A stretch of DNA of 64,000 nucleotides from Bacteroidales bacterium (GTDB lineage: Bacteria; Bacteroidota; Bacteroidia; Bacteroidales; P3). The stretch's first letter is position 1, and every line of letters begins with the position of its first letter. Shown one piece after another: positions 35,503-43,815 of the stretch. A model generated the notes under the pieces. That model ran no database searches. It saw only the letters and a list, made by a program, of their open reading frames with translations, and was not told the origin of the DNA. Both the position numbers and the translations under genes were made by a program. The stretch lies in the NCBI GenBank assembly GCA_017480185.1, contig JAFVBC010000008.1:50889-114888 (forward strand). The letters are read 5' to 3'.

Positions 35503-36339
35503 TTATTCGCCGTCAAATCCTGTCCCGTCGGTGTATTTGTAGTATGTTATGACATTATCGATATCCGTCTTTATTGGCCTACCGTTTTGATACAAGTAGC
35601 CATTCCCTGGGTTATTTGCACTCAAGGAGGTAATGTAGTCTTTTATAAGATGCGATGTGCCAATATCCAATATTGTTCCACTAAAATTACAATTTCCACC
35701 TTGAGTCAGAAAAAGATAGGCCATACGTGCTTCCAATTTCATACCCGAAAACACGGATGGTTTATCATCGTAGTTATCGAAACTATAGCGATAAGTCTGT
35801 TCAAATGAGCCGCTTTGAGGGTTCCCATTTATTCCCTGGAAGTAACAAGATGTGATATTGTGTTCGCCCCATTCGAGGTTTACTGCGCCAATTTTCCGAG
35901 GGTTACCGTCGTCATCGTAGTCGAAATTAAGGGTGTATCCGTACTCCCCCCGTTTGATTATTTTCAGCAACATGTCGCCAGCGTAATAGAAATCGTACAA
36001 CGTGGTGTCTCCTCCCCAACTGTTTACTACACTAATCGAACTTATCAACGTGTCTCTGTATTGTATTTTGCACAGCTTGGTGAGGGGGTAGACAGAACAA
36101 TTCTTGATTGAAAGAAGTTTGTCGTTGCGCCATTCAAATCGTGTAGTGTCATTTGTTACGACGGGTATTTGATTTTCGCGGGTTATTTGAGCTATGTATA
36201 CGCCCTTATTGTTGCCCTGTGCAGAGCCTCCTCCGTTGCCTGTATGGTCGTCGCTGTCGCTTCCCGGGCCAAAACTCGACTTGGTGCATGCAGATAAAGA
36301 CAGCAGTGCTGCCACGACCAACGCAATATACGTTCTCAT
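35503..36339 (-). CDS. Lipoprotein, DUF4595-like
   Basis: A 278-residue lipoprotein: signal peptide with lipobox LSAC (Cys at about 18), a Gly/Ser/Asp-rich linker, then repeated short beta segments of the YDDDGNPRKIG type, as in DUF4595/YD-like proteins of Bacteroidota. Probably exposed at the outer membrane. Function unknown. It lies upstream of the small barrel gene, suggesting a two-gene surface module. Assignment to DUF4595 is from general pattern only. Confidence 0.7.
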   Translation of the reverse strand: MRTYIALVVAALLSLSACTKSSFGPGSDSDDHTGNGGGSAQGNNKGVYIAQITRENQIPVVTNDTTRFEWRNDKLLSIKNCSVYPLTKLCKIQYRDTLISSISVVNSWGGDTTLYDFYYAGDMLLKIIKRGEYGYTLNFDYDDDGNPRKIGAVNLEWGEHNITSCYFQGINGNPQSGSFEQTYRYSFDNYDDKPSVFSGMKLEARMAYLFLTQGGNCNFSGTILDIGTSHLIKDYITSLSANNPGNGYLYQNGRPIKTDIDNVITYYKYTDGTGFDGE

Positions 36340-36604
36340 GTCAAAGTTGATTTGTTTATTAAAGAAAAATGGAAAATGTCGCTGTTATGCACATTGGCAA
36401 AGCCAACGGTCAACGCCTCGCTGTTTCTATTTCTCAGCGTTTCTTTGTGGGGGGGGGTAATAGTCAGGCAGTTATGATTCAATAGCCTCGGCATAACTTA
36501 TTCGATGTCGGTGCAAAAGTAATCATTTTTTTGCATATTGAGCGCGGACGTGTAGCACGCTAATGGCGCAAAACTTGAGTATGTGTTTGCTGGTGGTGTG
36601 TAGC
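36340..36604. other. Gene-free leader/intergenic region
   Basis: No coding frame is supported. It holds a likely promoter (36514-36521) about 175 bases before the lipoprotein gene, so most of it may be a long untranslated leader, with a poly-G tract (GGGGGGGGG) near 36450 that could be unstable. Confidence 0.5.
36514..36521 (-). promoter_or_regulatory. Candidate promoter -7 box (TACTTTTG) for the lipoprotein/barrel pair
   Basis: Minus-strand TACTTTTG about 175 bases before the ATG at 36339; the long leader makes this less certain than the others. Confidence 0.45.
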
Positions 36605-36714
36605 ATGTTAGGCACAAGTAGGGCATTTCTTCAGTCGTTCTTCAGTTGTTCTTCAGTCAACGACTGAAGAACAACTGAAGAACGACTGAAGAAATGCCGA
36701 AGTTGATACCTATC
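36605..36714. repeat. 11-nt-periodic palindromic element, copy A3
   Basis: The most perfect copy: 36-base arms (36622-36657 and 36663-36698) pair without mismatch around a 5-base loop. The left arm is three 11-mers (TTCTTCAGTCG, TTCTTCAGTTG, TTCTTCAGTCA). The outer TTGATACCTA flank is shared with A1 and A2 and runs into the response-regulator stop codon at 36710-36712. It would also end transcription from that gene, but it lacks a T-run. Confidence 0.85.
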
Positions 36715-37501
36715 GGGGCAGGAATTTTACGTCGGCAGCGTTGATGAGTCCCAGTGCTATGGCTTTGGCAACGCGGGCTGCACTTTTGTTGACTATGCCT
36801 AAACGCCGCGAGAGGTCTTTTTGTCGTTCTTGAATGGCTTTCTCGGTTTCGTGCAGGTGGTCGGATATTTCTTGGGCTGTGCATCCAGCGGCCTCAAGCA
36901 GTAGCATCGTTTGCTCGCTGGCACTGATGGTTTCTGCTGGAGCGTGGGTGGCTGTGAGTGCAAAGTATTCTTCGGCAGCCTCTTTGAGAGTGAGCATTAC
37001 AGGGTAGTTGAAGTGGCACTGCTCGCCGCGTTCGAGACAGGCTATGGCGTGGAGTATGTTCTCTACAGAGAAGCCCCCCATGGCGTTTTTGCTCACAAAT
37101 GCGCTGGCCCCATAGTGAAGTGCATCGGTCACCACACGGCCTATTTCAACCAGGCGTTGACGGCGGTCGGAGTCGGTGGGCAGGGGGTTGTCGAATCGGC
37201 CCGAGAAGATGATGATGCGAATGCCTGGATGGCGGCCGTGCACGTGCCGTGTGATGGTGAGCCCACCTGTTGGGTCGCCCTGCAACTCCATGTCTACCAG
37301 CAGGTAGTCGGGCAGTCGACCTTGGTTAAGCACGCTCATCAGCGATGGCTCATCGTCGAATGTGTCGGTCATCACCACATGTCGCAACTCGGTGCCGTCG
37401 ATGTCGCCCCGTTCGACGTGTGCTCCGCGTTCGTTGAGCTCTTGTTTCACCAGTTTCCTTATCAGTGGCTCGTCGTCCACCATCATCACTGTTATATCCA
37501 T
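36710..37501 (-). CDS. Response regulator, REC plus LuxR-type helix-turn-helix
   Basis: A 263-residue DNA-binding response regulator. The receiver domain has the acidic pair in VDDEP, the phospho-acceptor Asp in DYLLVDMELQG, the switch Ser in IIIFSGR and Lys in AFVSKNA. It carries an insertion of about 20 residues between the Ser and Lys blocks and an extended segment after the first helix. The C-terminus (SEQTMLLLEAAGCTAQEISDHL...AIQERQKDLSRRLGI) is a LuxR-like HTH. It lies 30 bases after the histidine kinase, its obvious partner. No target is visible nearby. Confidence 0.88.
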   Translation of the reverse strand: MDITVMMVDDEPLIRKLVKQELNERGAHVERGDIDGTELRHVVMTDTFDDEPSLMSVLNQGRLPDYLLVDMELQGDPTGGLTITRHVHGRHPGIRIIIFSGRFDNPLPTDSDRRQRLVEIGRVVTDALHYGASAFVSKNAMGGFSVENILHAIACLERGEQCHFNYPVMLTLKEAAEEYFALTATHAPAETISASEQTMLLLEAAGCTAQEISDHLHETEKAIQERQKDLSRRLGIVNKSAARVAKAIALGLINAADVKFLPR

Positions 37502-37531
37502 CGTGCTGTGTGTGTTAGGTGCTTGTTTGCT

Positions 37532-39460
37532 TTAGGGTTGTGCCAGGGTTATTTTCACCACGGTGCCTTGCTTGGGTTGACTTTGAACCTCGATGCGGCA
37601 TCCACGACGTGTGTTGTCGTCGTGTTTTTTCACTATGTGTCGGCATAGTATCAGCCCGAAACCATGCCCATCGTCGCCCACGCGGTCGGCCTTGAAAAGG
37701 CGTGTGCGCTGCGTTTCCTCCATGCCGCTACCAGTGTCGGCTACCGATATGACTACCATCTGCCCTTGGGCTTCGGCGCTCACTTCCACCATGCCATGGT
37801 CGGTGTGTTGCAAGGCGTTGTTGACAACGTTGCGGAGCAAAATCACTATTAGCATCCGATCGCCCCACATACGCAAATGAGTGGGACGGTAGATTACTTT
37901 GACTTCTGGCTTTGGAAGAACAGTCTGATGGCTCACATCGTCAAACACTTCTTGCAAGGCAAATGTCGATGGTTGGAATGTGAGGCCCTCGGGCAGCGAC
38001 AGCCGCGTCCATCGTTTAAGATTGTCAAAGGTGCGCTGCAGTTGTCCTGCCACCTCGTTGCGCATTTCGTCGGTGAGCGATGGCTGGTTGAGGTAGCCAA
38101 TAAAGGGCCCCACGTCGTGGCGGATGACGCTGAGGCAGGTCTCGACATTGGCAATGCGTTCCACTTCGCGACGGTTGGCCTGTTCGAGGCTGCGCTTGTC
38201 GCGTCGCAGACGAAGGGTGGTGCGCCACAGCAGCACTATCAGTACGGCCAACACTATGGTCATGACAACGAACACCTGCACGACAATGCTTTGCCAGTGG
38301 CTGCGACGATTGGCAATGTCGAGCGAGTGTTGCAACACAAAGTCTTCCTGTGCGTTTTGCGAAATGAAGTCGACCAGTTGTTCGCGACGGGTGTACCACT
38401 GCCTTAAACGGGGGTCGTTTGAGTTTATGCGGCAACGTAGCAGCAGGTCGAACAATGCGGCTTCCATTTTGGGTGCTTCGAAGGTGGGCAGTTGGTCGGT
38501 TTCTGTCAACCACTCTTGTAGCACTTGCCAAGCCGTGGCGGTGTCGCCAATCATCATGGCATAGTTGGCTGTTGAGTTGGTGCCACCAAGCATTTGATAG
38601 GGGTCGTTGCAATGGTAGAATAATTGACGCGAGTTGTCGTAAAGTTGCAACACGCTGTCGGGCTGCACCTCGCCAGGCTGCATGCGCAGGCAGTGCGCCA
38701 TCATTTGCAGCGTGTTGGCATGCTGATAAGGGCAGTATGCCCCCTCGCCATACGAGAGGATGGTCATGTTTGCATCGCAGTAATCGAGTGCTCGACTGGT
38801 CTCGCCGATCGAGTAAAAGCCATAGGCCAGTGCATAGTTCAGGGCCATGTCCTGTGCATAGTCTACCTTGAGGGAGGCACGTTTGTCCTCCACCTCGTCA
38901 ATCAGTTGCATGGCGTTACCCTGTTGTCCGTCGCGATAGTGGAAATTGAGCGTCAGCAGGGTGATGTAGTACTCGGAGAGGGCGTAGTTGTGAAGCAGGT
39001 TTCCACCAGGTGCACGCAGAGACTTTGTCTGCCCCAGGTCGTAAAGTTCGCGATAAGCCTCGGCAATCTGACCTCGGCGTTGAAGCAAACGAACGCGCAG
39101 CAGTCGTGCCAAATCTTCTTCCACTTCGGCGTTGTCGCTACGCATTTTTGCCAATGTCTCAACATTGTCTATGATTTGCAAGGCGCGGTCGCCGTCGGCT
39201 TGAAGGTAGTATCCGTAGGCAAGATTGTTCAATGCGCGCATACGGCCATCGATATAGGAGGGAAGATAGGTGCTTACTATTTGTAATGCGCTGTCGGCCT
39301 TGTCGATACATGTTTGTGGTGCGCGGTAGCGGTTCACAAAAGCCTCTTTATTCAATCCGTCAACCTGCGAGCGAAGCAGTGCGTCGCCAACTGGTTGCTT
39401 TTGACAAGAAAGGAGTAGCGCTGGTGCAACAAGTGCAAATAAAAACCTGCATATTTTCAC
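37532..39460 (-). CDS. Lipoprotein-type sensor histidine kinase with N-terminal TPR-like region
   Basis: About 642 residues. A signal sequence with lipobox LLSC begins the protein; a periplasmic region of about 370 residues with TPR-like helices follows, then one membrane helix, a coiled coil, an H-box, and a HATPase with N-box NVVNNALQHTD, G1 DTGSGM and GHGFGLIL. The H-box is RHDVGP, with Pro four residues after His rather than five. The start is taken as GTG 39460, since the longer GTG frame runs through a TACCTTTG box and GTG 39460 puts the lipobox in the normal place. It forms a pair with the response regulator. Confidence 0.85.
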   Translation of the reverse strand: MKICRFLFALVAPALLLSCQKQPVGDALLRSQVDGLNKEAFVNRYRAPQTCIDKADSALQIVSTYLPSYIDGRMRALNNLAYGYYLQADGDRALQIIDNVETLAKMRSDNAEVEEDLARLLRVRLLQRRGQIAEAYRELYDLGQTKSLRAPGGNLLHNYALSEYYITLLTLNFHYRDGQQGNAMQLIDEVEDKRASLKVDYAQDMALNYALAYGFYSIGETSRALDYCDANMTILSYGEGAYCPYQHANTLQMMAHCLRMQPGEVQPDSVLQLYDNSRQLFYHCNDPYQMLGGTNSTANYAMMIGDTATAWQVLQEWLTETDQLPTFEAPKMEAALFDLLLRCRINSNDPRLRQWYTRREQLVDFISQNAQEDFVLQHSLDIANRRSHWQSIVVQVFVVMTIVLAVLIVLLWRTTLRLRRDKRSLEQANRREVERIANVETCLSVIRHDVGPFIGYLNQPSLTDEMRNEVAGQLQRTFDNLKRWTRLSLPEGLTFQPSTFALQEVFDDVSHQTVLPKPEVKVIYRPTHLRMWGDRMLIVILLRNVVNNALQHTDHGMVEVSAEAQGQMVVISVADTGSGMEETQRTRLFKADRVGDDGHGFGLILCRHIVKKHDDNTRRGCRIEVQSQPKQGTVVKITLAQP

Positions 39461-39464
39461 GTGG

Positions 39465-39472
39465 CAAAGGTA
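39465..39472 (-). promoter_or_regulatory. Possible promoter -7 box (TACCTTTG) for the histidine kinase operon
   Basis: Minus-strand TACCTTTG ending 4 bases before GTG 39460; if used, the mRNA would be leaderless. Confidence 0.45.
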
Positions 39473-39567
39473 ACTATTTTTCACGATTAGTCGTTGAAAA
39501 TCAAAAATTCACGCCGCATATAGAGCTGTGTGGTAAAAAAATATTTTGTCAATTGGGCAAAACGCTT

Positions 39568-39575
39568 TACTTTTG
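39568..39575 (+). promoter_or_regulatory. Promoter -7 box (TACTTTTG) for tRNA-Cys
   Basis: TACTTTTG 34 bases before the tRNA-Cys. Confidence 0.6.
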
Positions 39576-39609
39576 CAAAGTTTTTTAAGGTTAATAGTTA
39601 ACAAAAAGT

Positions 39610-39680
39610 GGTCGTTTGGCCGAGAGGCTAGGCACAGGTCTGCAAAACCTGCTACTCCGGTTCGAATCCGGAAGCGACCT
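39610..39680 (+). tRNA. tRNA-Cys (anticodon GCA)
   Basis: 71-base tRNA. Acceptor GGTCGTT pairs with AGCGACC, with U73 as the discriminator, the identity base for Cys. The anticodon stem CAGGT/ACCTG encloses CTGCAAA, giving GCA. The T-loop TTCGAAT is intact. Confidence 0.97.
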
Positions 39681-39690
39681 CTCCCTAAAA

Positions 39691-39727
39691 AGAGAACTTG
39701 CATTTTAAGCGCAGGTTCTCTTTTTTT
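39691..39727 (+). terminator. Intrinsic terminator after tRNA-Cys
   Basis: 11-bp stem AGAGAACTTGC / GCAGGTTCTCT with one G-T pair, followed by a seven-T run. Confidence 0.9.
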
Positions 39728-39750
39728 ACCTATCGATACCTAAAAAAATG

Positions 39751-39758
39751 TATCTTTA
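39751..39758 (+). promoter_or_regulatory. Possible promoter -7 box (TATCTTTA) for recJ
   Basis: One mismatch from TAnnTTTG, 12 bases before ATG 39771. Confidence 0.4.
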
Positions 39759-39770
39759 CACCCAGAAAAT

Positions 39771-41618
39771 ATGAAGGAAAAACGGTGGAAAATTAGGAAA
39801 GATTATGATATAGAGACCGTTGAGAAACTTGCCGCTTCGCTGGGTGTTGATAGAATAATTGCCACGTTGCTTGTCGAACGTGGCGTAACTTCGTTTGAGG
39901 AAGCTCGCCAATTTTTCCGTCCAGGATGGGAACAAATACACGACCCATTCTTGATGAAAGGCATGACGCAGGCTATTGAGCGTATTGAAGAGGCTGTTTC
40001 GAAACGCGAACGTATGCTAATCTATGGCGACTATGATGTCGATGGTACGTCAGCGGTTGCCCTTGTGTTCTCCTACTTTAAGGAGTTGACACCCAACATT
40101 GACTTCTATATCCCCGATCGCGAAAAGGAAGGCTACGGCATTTCCTATCAGGGTATAGAGAAAGCCAAAGAAACGGGTGTGAAACTTGTTATCGCTCTCG
40201 ACTGTGGCATTAAGGCTGTTGAACAGGTTGCTTACGCAAAATCGTTGGGCATTGATTTTATCATTGGCGACCACCATCTGCCCGATGAGGTTGTTCCCGA
40301 TGCTGTCGCTGTGCTTGACCCCAAGCAAACCGACTGCCCATATCCGTTCAAAGAGCTATCGGGATGTGGTATAGGTTTTAAGATAGTAGAAGCCTGTATG
40401 GAAAAGCACATGGGTGTCCGCCTATGTGATCAGCCAGAGCAACTTGACAATGCCCGAACAGCAAGGCAGGACGAGTTGAAACTGCGCTTGCTGAAATATC
40501 TCGATCTTGTGGCCATAAGCATTGCAAGCGACATAGTTCCCATTATTGGAGAGAATAGGGTGCTTGCATTTTTTGGTTTGAGGGTGCTAAACACAAAGCC
40601 CAGAGCAGGTATTGAGGCCATACTGAAATATGGGCATGTTGATAAGCGGCGAGATGTTCCGTCGGTTGTAGTTGCCGATTCGCGTGGGGGAACGGTACAG
40701 AAAGGCTATTTTGAGAAGGAACTCACCATAAGCGATCTTGTTTTTTTGATAGGCCCTCGCATAAATGCAGCAGGGAGAATACGTTCGGCATTCGACTCGG
40801 TACGCTTAATGTTGACCGACGATCCCTTGACGGCGCGTCGGTTGGCTGACGATATTAACCGATACAACATCGAGCGGAAAGACCTTGACACTCGGGCAAC
40901 GGAGGAAGCAAAGCGGCGCATTGAGACCGATGTTGCCTATAGAGGGCGACGTTCGCTGGTGCTGTATGACCCAAGTTGGCATCGCGGAGTGGTAGGAATT
41001 GTGGCGAGCCGAATCGTAGAGGCTTACTACAAACCCACCATCGTGTTTACCAAAAGTAGCGATGATCTTATAACGGGATCGGCTCGATCTATTAAGGAAT
41101 TTGATGTGCATGAGGCTCTTGAAAAGTGTGCCGACTTGCTTGAGCACTTTGGAGGACACAAGTGTGCCGCTGGGGTATCGTTGCGAGAAGAGAATATGCA
41201 AGCTTTTATGGAGCGATTTGAACGGTTGGTGCAAGAAGGCATGGGCGAAGAGGAAGTTGCCCCAGAGGTGGAAGTGGATGCTGTGATAGATTTCTCGCAG
41301 ATAACTCCAAAGTTTCTTCGCATTCTCAAGCAGTTTGCTCCTTTTGGTCCAGAGAATACTTTGCCCGTGTTTTTAACACACGAACTTGTTGACACAGGCA
41401 ATGCAAGGATTGTGGGAACAAACCACATGAAGCTGTCAACTATTCCGATTGGTGAACGAGTGGCTCCGCTTCCTGCCATTGCTTTCCAGATGGGCGAGTG
41501 TATTGAGCGTGTGAAACGAGGCGATAGGTTCGACCTTTGTTATCAACTTGAAGAGAACTACTGGCGTGGAAAGACAGAAATTCAACTTAACGTGAAAGAC
41601 TTAAGGTTTGTAGAATAG
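39771..41618 (+). CDS. recJ: Single-stranded-DNA-specific exonuclease RecJ
   Basis: 5'-3' ssDNA exonuclease of recombination and mismatch repair. The 615-residue protein has the DHH-superfamily motifs: DYDVDGTSA (87-95), ALDCGI, GDHHLP and the conserved LDPK. The DHHA1 domain follows with GHKCAAGVSL, then a C-terminal OB-fold region. It is slightly longer than E. coli RecJ. ATG start; the last gene of its unit, ended by a strong hairpin. Confidence 0.96.
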   Translation: MKEKRWKIRKDYDIETVEKLAASLGVDRIIATLLVERGVTSFEEARQFFRPGWEQIHDPFLMKGMTQAIERIEEAVSKRERMLIYGDYDVDGTSAVALVFSYFKELTPNIDFYIPDREKEGYGISYQGIEKAKETGVKLVIALDCGIKAVEQVAYAKSLGIDFIIGDHHLPDEVVPDAVAVLDPKQTDCPYPFKELSGCGIGFKIVEACMEKHMGVRLCDQPEQLDNARTARQDELKLRLLKYLDLVAISIASDIVPIIGENRVLAFFGLRVLNTKPRAGIEAILKYGHVDKRRDVPSVVVADSRGGTVQKGYFEKELTISDLVFLIGPRINAAGRIRSAFDSVRLMLTDDPLTARRLADDINRYNIERKDLDTRATEEAKRRIETDVAYRGRRSLVLYDPSWHRGVVGIVASRIVEAYYKPTIVFTKSSDDLITGSARSIKEFDVHEALEKCADLLEHFGGHKCAAGVSLREENMQAFMERFERLVQEGMGEEEVAPEVEVDAVIDFSQITPKFLRILKQFAPFGPENTLPVFLTHELVDTGNARIVGTNHMKLSTIPIGERVAPLPAIAFQMGECIERVKRGDRFDLCYQLEENYWRGKTEIQLNVKDLRFVE

Positions 41619-41637
41619 GGGAGAGGGTAGATGTTTA

Positions 41638-41678
41638 GGCTGCGGCAACAAGATGTCTTGTTGCCGCAGCCTTTTTTG
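41638..41678 (+). terminator. Intrinsic terminator after recJ
   Basis: 16-bp perfect stem (GGCTGCGGCAACAAGA and complement), followed by a T-run. Confidence 0.92.
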
Positions 41679-41746
41679 TTTGTGTAGGTGGGCCTATTGC
41701 AGTGGTCGCTACAAGATGAGGGTAATTTCGTTTGAATAGATATGCG

Positions 41747-41754
41747 TATATTTG
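41747..41754 (+). promoter_or_regulatory. Promoter -7 box (TATATTTG) for ettA
   Basis: TATATTTG, 75 bases before the ettA ATG at 41830. Confidence 0.6.
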
Positions 41755-41829
41755 CACAAATAACTATATGGCCGATGGCGAGAGAATGCAAGCTTGCTTT
41801 CGACTTGGCCAACAGTAAATTCAATTGAT

Positions 41830-43500
41830 ATGGCAGACGACAAGAAAATCATTTTTTCTATGGTGGGTGTCGGGAAACTTATTCCCCCATCAAGGCAGAT
41901 TCTTAAAGATATTTACCTCTCTTTCTTTTATGGAGCCAAGATAGGCATTATTGGTTTGAACGGTAGTGGTAAATCGAGTTTGATGAAGATTATAGCTGGT
42001 GTTGACAAAGACTACCAAGGCGAGGTGGTTTTTGCGCCTGGCTACAGTGTGGGCTACCTTGAGCAGGAACCCCATCTGGACGACAGCAAGACGGTGAAAG
42101 AAGTGATACAGGAAGCCGTTCAACCTGTGGTTGACATGCTTCGCGAATATGACGAGGTGAATAATGCCTTTGCCGATCCAGATGCCGATTACGATAAACT
42201 TATTGCACGTCAAGGCGAATTGACCGAGTTGCTTGAGCAGCACGATGCATGGAATTTGGATCAGCGACTGGACCGAGCTATGGATGCCCTGCGGTGCCCC
42301 GATGAGGATCAATTGGTGAGCACACTCAGTGGGGGCGAGCGTCGCCGTGTGGCATTGTGTCGACTACTTCTTCAGGAACCCGATATTTTGCTACTCGACG
42401 AGCCTACCAACCACCTTGATGCCGAGAGTATAGACTGGCTTGAGCAGCATCTTCAGCAATATAAGGGCACTGTGATTGCAGTGACTCACGACCGATACTT
42501 TCTTGATCATGTGGCAGGCTGGATTCTCGAACTTGACCGTGGCGAGGGTATACCCTGGAAGGGCAACTATAGCAGTTGGCTTGAGCAGAAGACCGCCCGA
42601 TTGGCCATGGAGGAAAAACAGGAGAGCAAAAGAAGAAAGACTCTGCAACGCGAACTTGAGTGGGTGCGGATGGCTCCCAAAGCCCGTCAAGCCAAGGGGA
42701 AAGCTCGTCTGGCTGCGTACGATCGTATGATGAACGAGGATGTGAAGGAGAAAGAACAAAACTTGGAAATATATATACCCAATGGTCCACGCTTGGGCAA
42801 CAAGGTGATTGAAGCGTCAGACGTGAGCAAATCGTTTGGTGATAAGATGCTCTATGAACACTTGACGTTCAACTTGCCACCAGCAGGCATTGTTGGTGTG
42901 ATAGGCCCCAACGGATGTGGCAAGACGACGCTTTTCCGTCTTATCATGGGACTTGAAAAACCCGATAGCGGTTCGTTTGAAGTGGGCGAGACGGTAAAAC
43001 TTGGCTACATCGACCAACAACACTCCGAGATTGATCCCGAAAAGTCGGTCTATGAGATGATAAGTGGTGGCAACGAGCAATTACAGATAGGAGGGAGATT
43101 GGTTAATAGCCGTGCTTACATATCGCGTTTCAACTTCAGTGGTACCGATCAAAGCAAGAAAGTGGGGGTGTTGAGTGGTGGCGAGCGTAACCGTTTGCAT
43201 CTGGCATTAACCTTGAAAAGTGAGGCCAATGTGCTGCTACTTGACGAGCCAACCAACGATATAGACGTCAACACGATGCGAGCATTGGAGGAGGGTTTAG
43301 AGAATTTTGCAGGCTGCGCGGTGGTTATAAGCCACGATCGCTGGTTCCTTGATCGTATATGTACGCATATACTGGCCTTTGAAGGCGACTCTCAAGTCTA
43401 CTTCTTCGAAGGGTCGTATACCGAATATGAGGAGAATCGCAAAAAGCGCTTGGGGGACGACACTCCACACCGTATTAGGTATAAAAAGCTGAAAGCATAA
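41830..43500 (+). CDS. ettA: Energy-dependent translational throttle protein EttA (ABC-F ATPase)
   Basis: ABC-F protein that binds the ribosome E site and gates entry into elongation according to ATP supply. Its 556 residues match E. coli EttA in length. It has two ABC cassettes: Walker A GLNGSGKSS and GPNGCGKTT, signatures LSGGERRRVAL and LSGGERNRLHL, Walker B LLLDEPTNHLD and LLLDEPTNDID. The arm domain and the linker RMAPKARQAKGKARL (P-site tRNA interaction motif) lie between. No membrane segments. ATG 41830 is preferred to an upstream TTG. Confidence 0.95.
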   Translation: MADDKKIIFSMVGVGKLIPPSRQILKDIYLSFFYGAKIGIIGLNGSGKSSLMKIIAGVDKDYQGEVVFAPGYSVGYLEQEPHLDDSKTVKEVIQEAVQPVVDMLREYDEVNNAFADPDADYDKLIARQGELTELLEQHDAWNLDQRLDRAMDALRCPDEDQLVSTLSGGERRRVALCRLLLQEPDILLLDEPTNHLDAESIDWLEQHLQQYKGTVIAVTHDRYFLDHVAGWILELDRGEGIPWKGNYSSWLEQKTARLAMEEKQESKRRKTLQRELEWVRMAPKARQAKGKARLAAYDRMMNEDVKEKEQNLEIYIPNGPRLGNKVIEASDVSKSFGDKMLYEHLTFNLPPAGIVGVIGPNGCGKTTLFRLIMGLEKPDSGSFEVGETVKLGYIDQQHSEIDPEKSVYEMISGGNEQLQIGGRLVNSRAYISRFNFSGTDQSKKVGVLSGGERNRLHLALTLKSEANVLLLDEPTNDIDVNTMRALEEGLENFAGCAVVISHDRWFLDRICTHILAFEGDSQVYFFEGSYTEYEENRKKRLGDDTPHRIRYKKLKA

Positions 43501-43514
43501 GATCTTCTACCATT

Positions 43515-43552
43515 AAGCGCGGCGTTGCATAGCAACGCCGCGCTTCTTTTTT
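43515..43552 (+). terminator. Intrinsic terminator after ettA
   Basis: 14-bp perfect stem AAGCGCGGCGTTGC / GCAACGCCGCGCTT with a 3-base loop and TTTTTT. Confidence 0.92.
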
Positions 43553-43570
43553 GCCCACCGCGGAGCATTT

Positions 43571-43673
43571 CCTCCCTATCATCTCCCTACCAACTCCCTA
43601 TCAACTCCTGACCATCTCCTGCTTTTGTAGGATTTGATAGGGAGTTGGTCAGGACTTGATAGGGAGATGATAT
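43571..43673. repeat. 11-nt-periodic palindromic element, copy B2
   Basis: Units CTCCCTATCAT, CTCCCTACCAA, CTCCCTATCAA, CTCCTGACCAT, CTCCTGC, a short TTTT turn, then complementary TTGATAGGGAG, TTGGTCAGGAC, TTGATAGGGAG, ATGATATGAAG. The two arms pair imperfectly at 11-base register. It lies after the ettA terminator and before the CoA-transferase promoter. Confidence 0.8.
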
Positions 43674-43757
43674 GAAGTTGAGTACTTGTAAGTACCTGAT
43701 TGCAAGTTGATAAGTGTTGGTTAAAAAAAACGGGTATACATTGATGTCAAAAGTGTG

Positions 43758-43765
43758 TATATTTG
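43758..43765 (+). promoter_or_regulatory. Promoter -7 box (TATATTTG) for the CoA-transferase gene
   Basis: TATATTTG, 50 bases before ATG 43816; the in-frame TTG at 43774 is too close to be the start. Confidence 0.6.
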
Positions 43766-43815
43766 CTTGATAATTGGAGGATTTTTATCGAAAGATACAA
43801 GTAAATCATACAACA

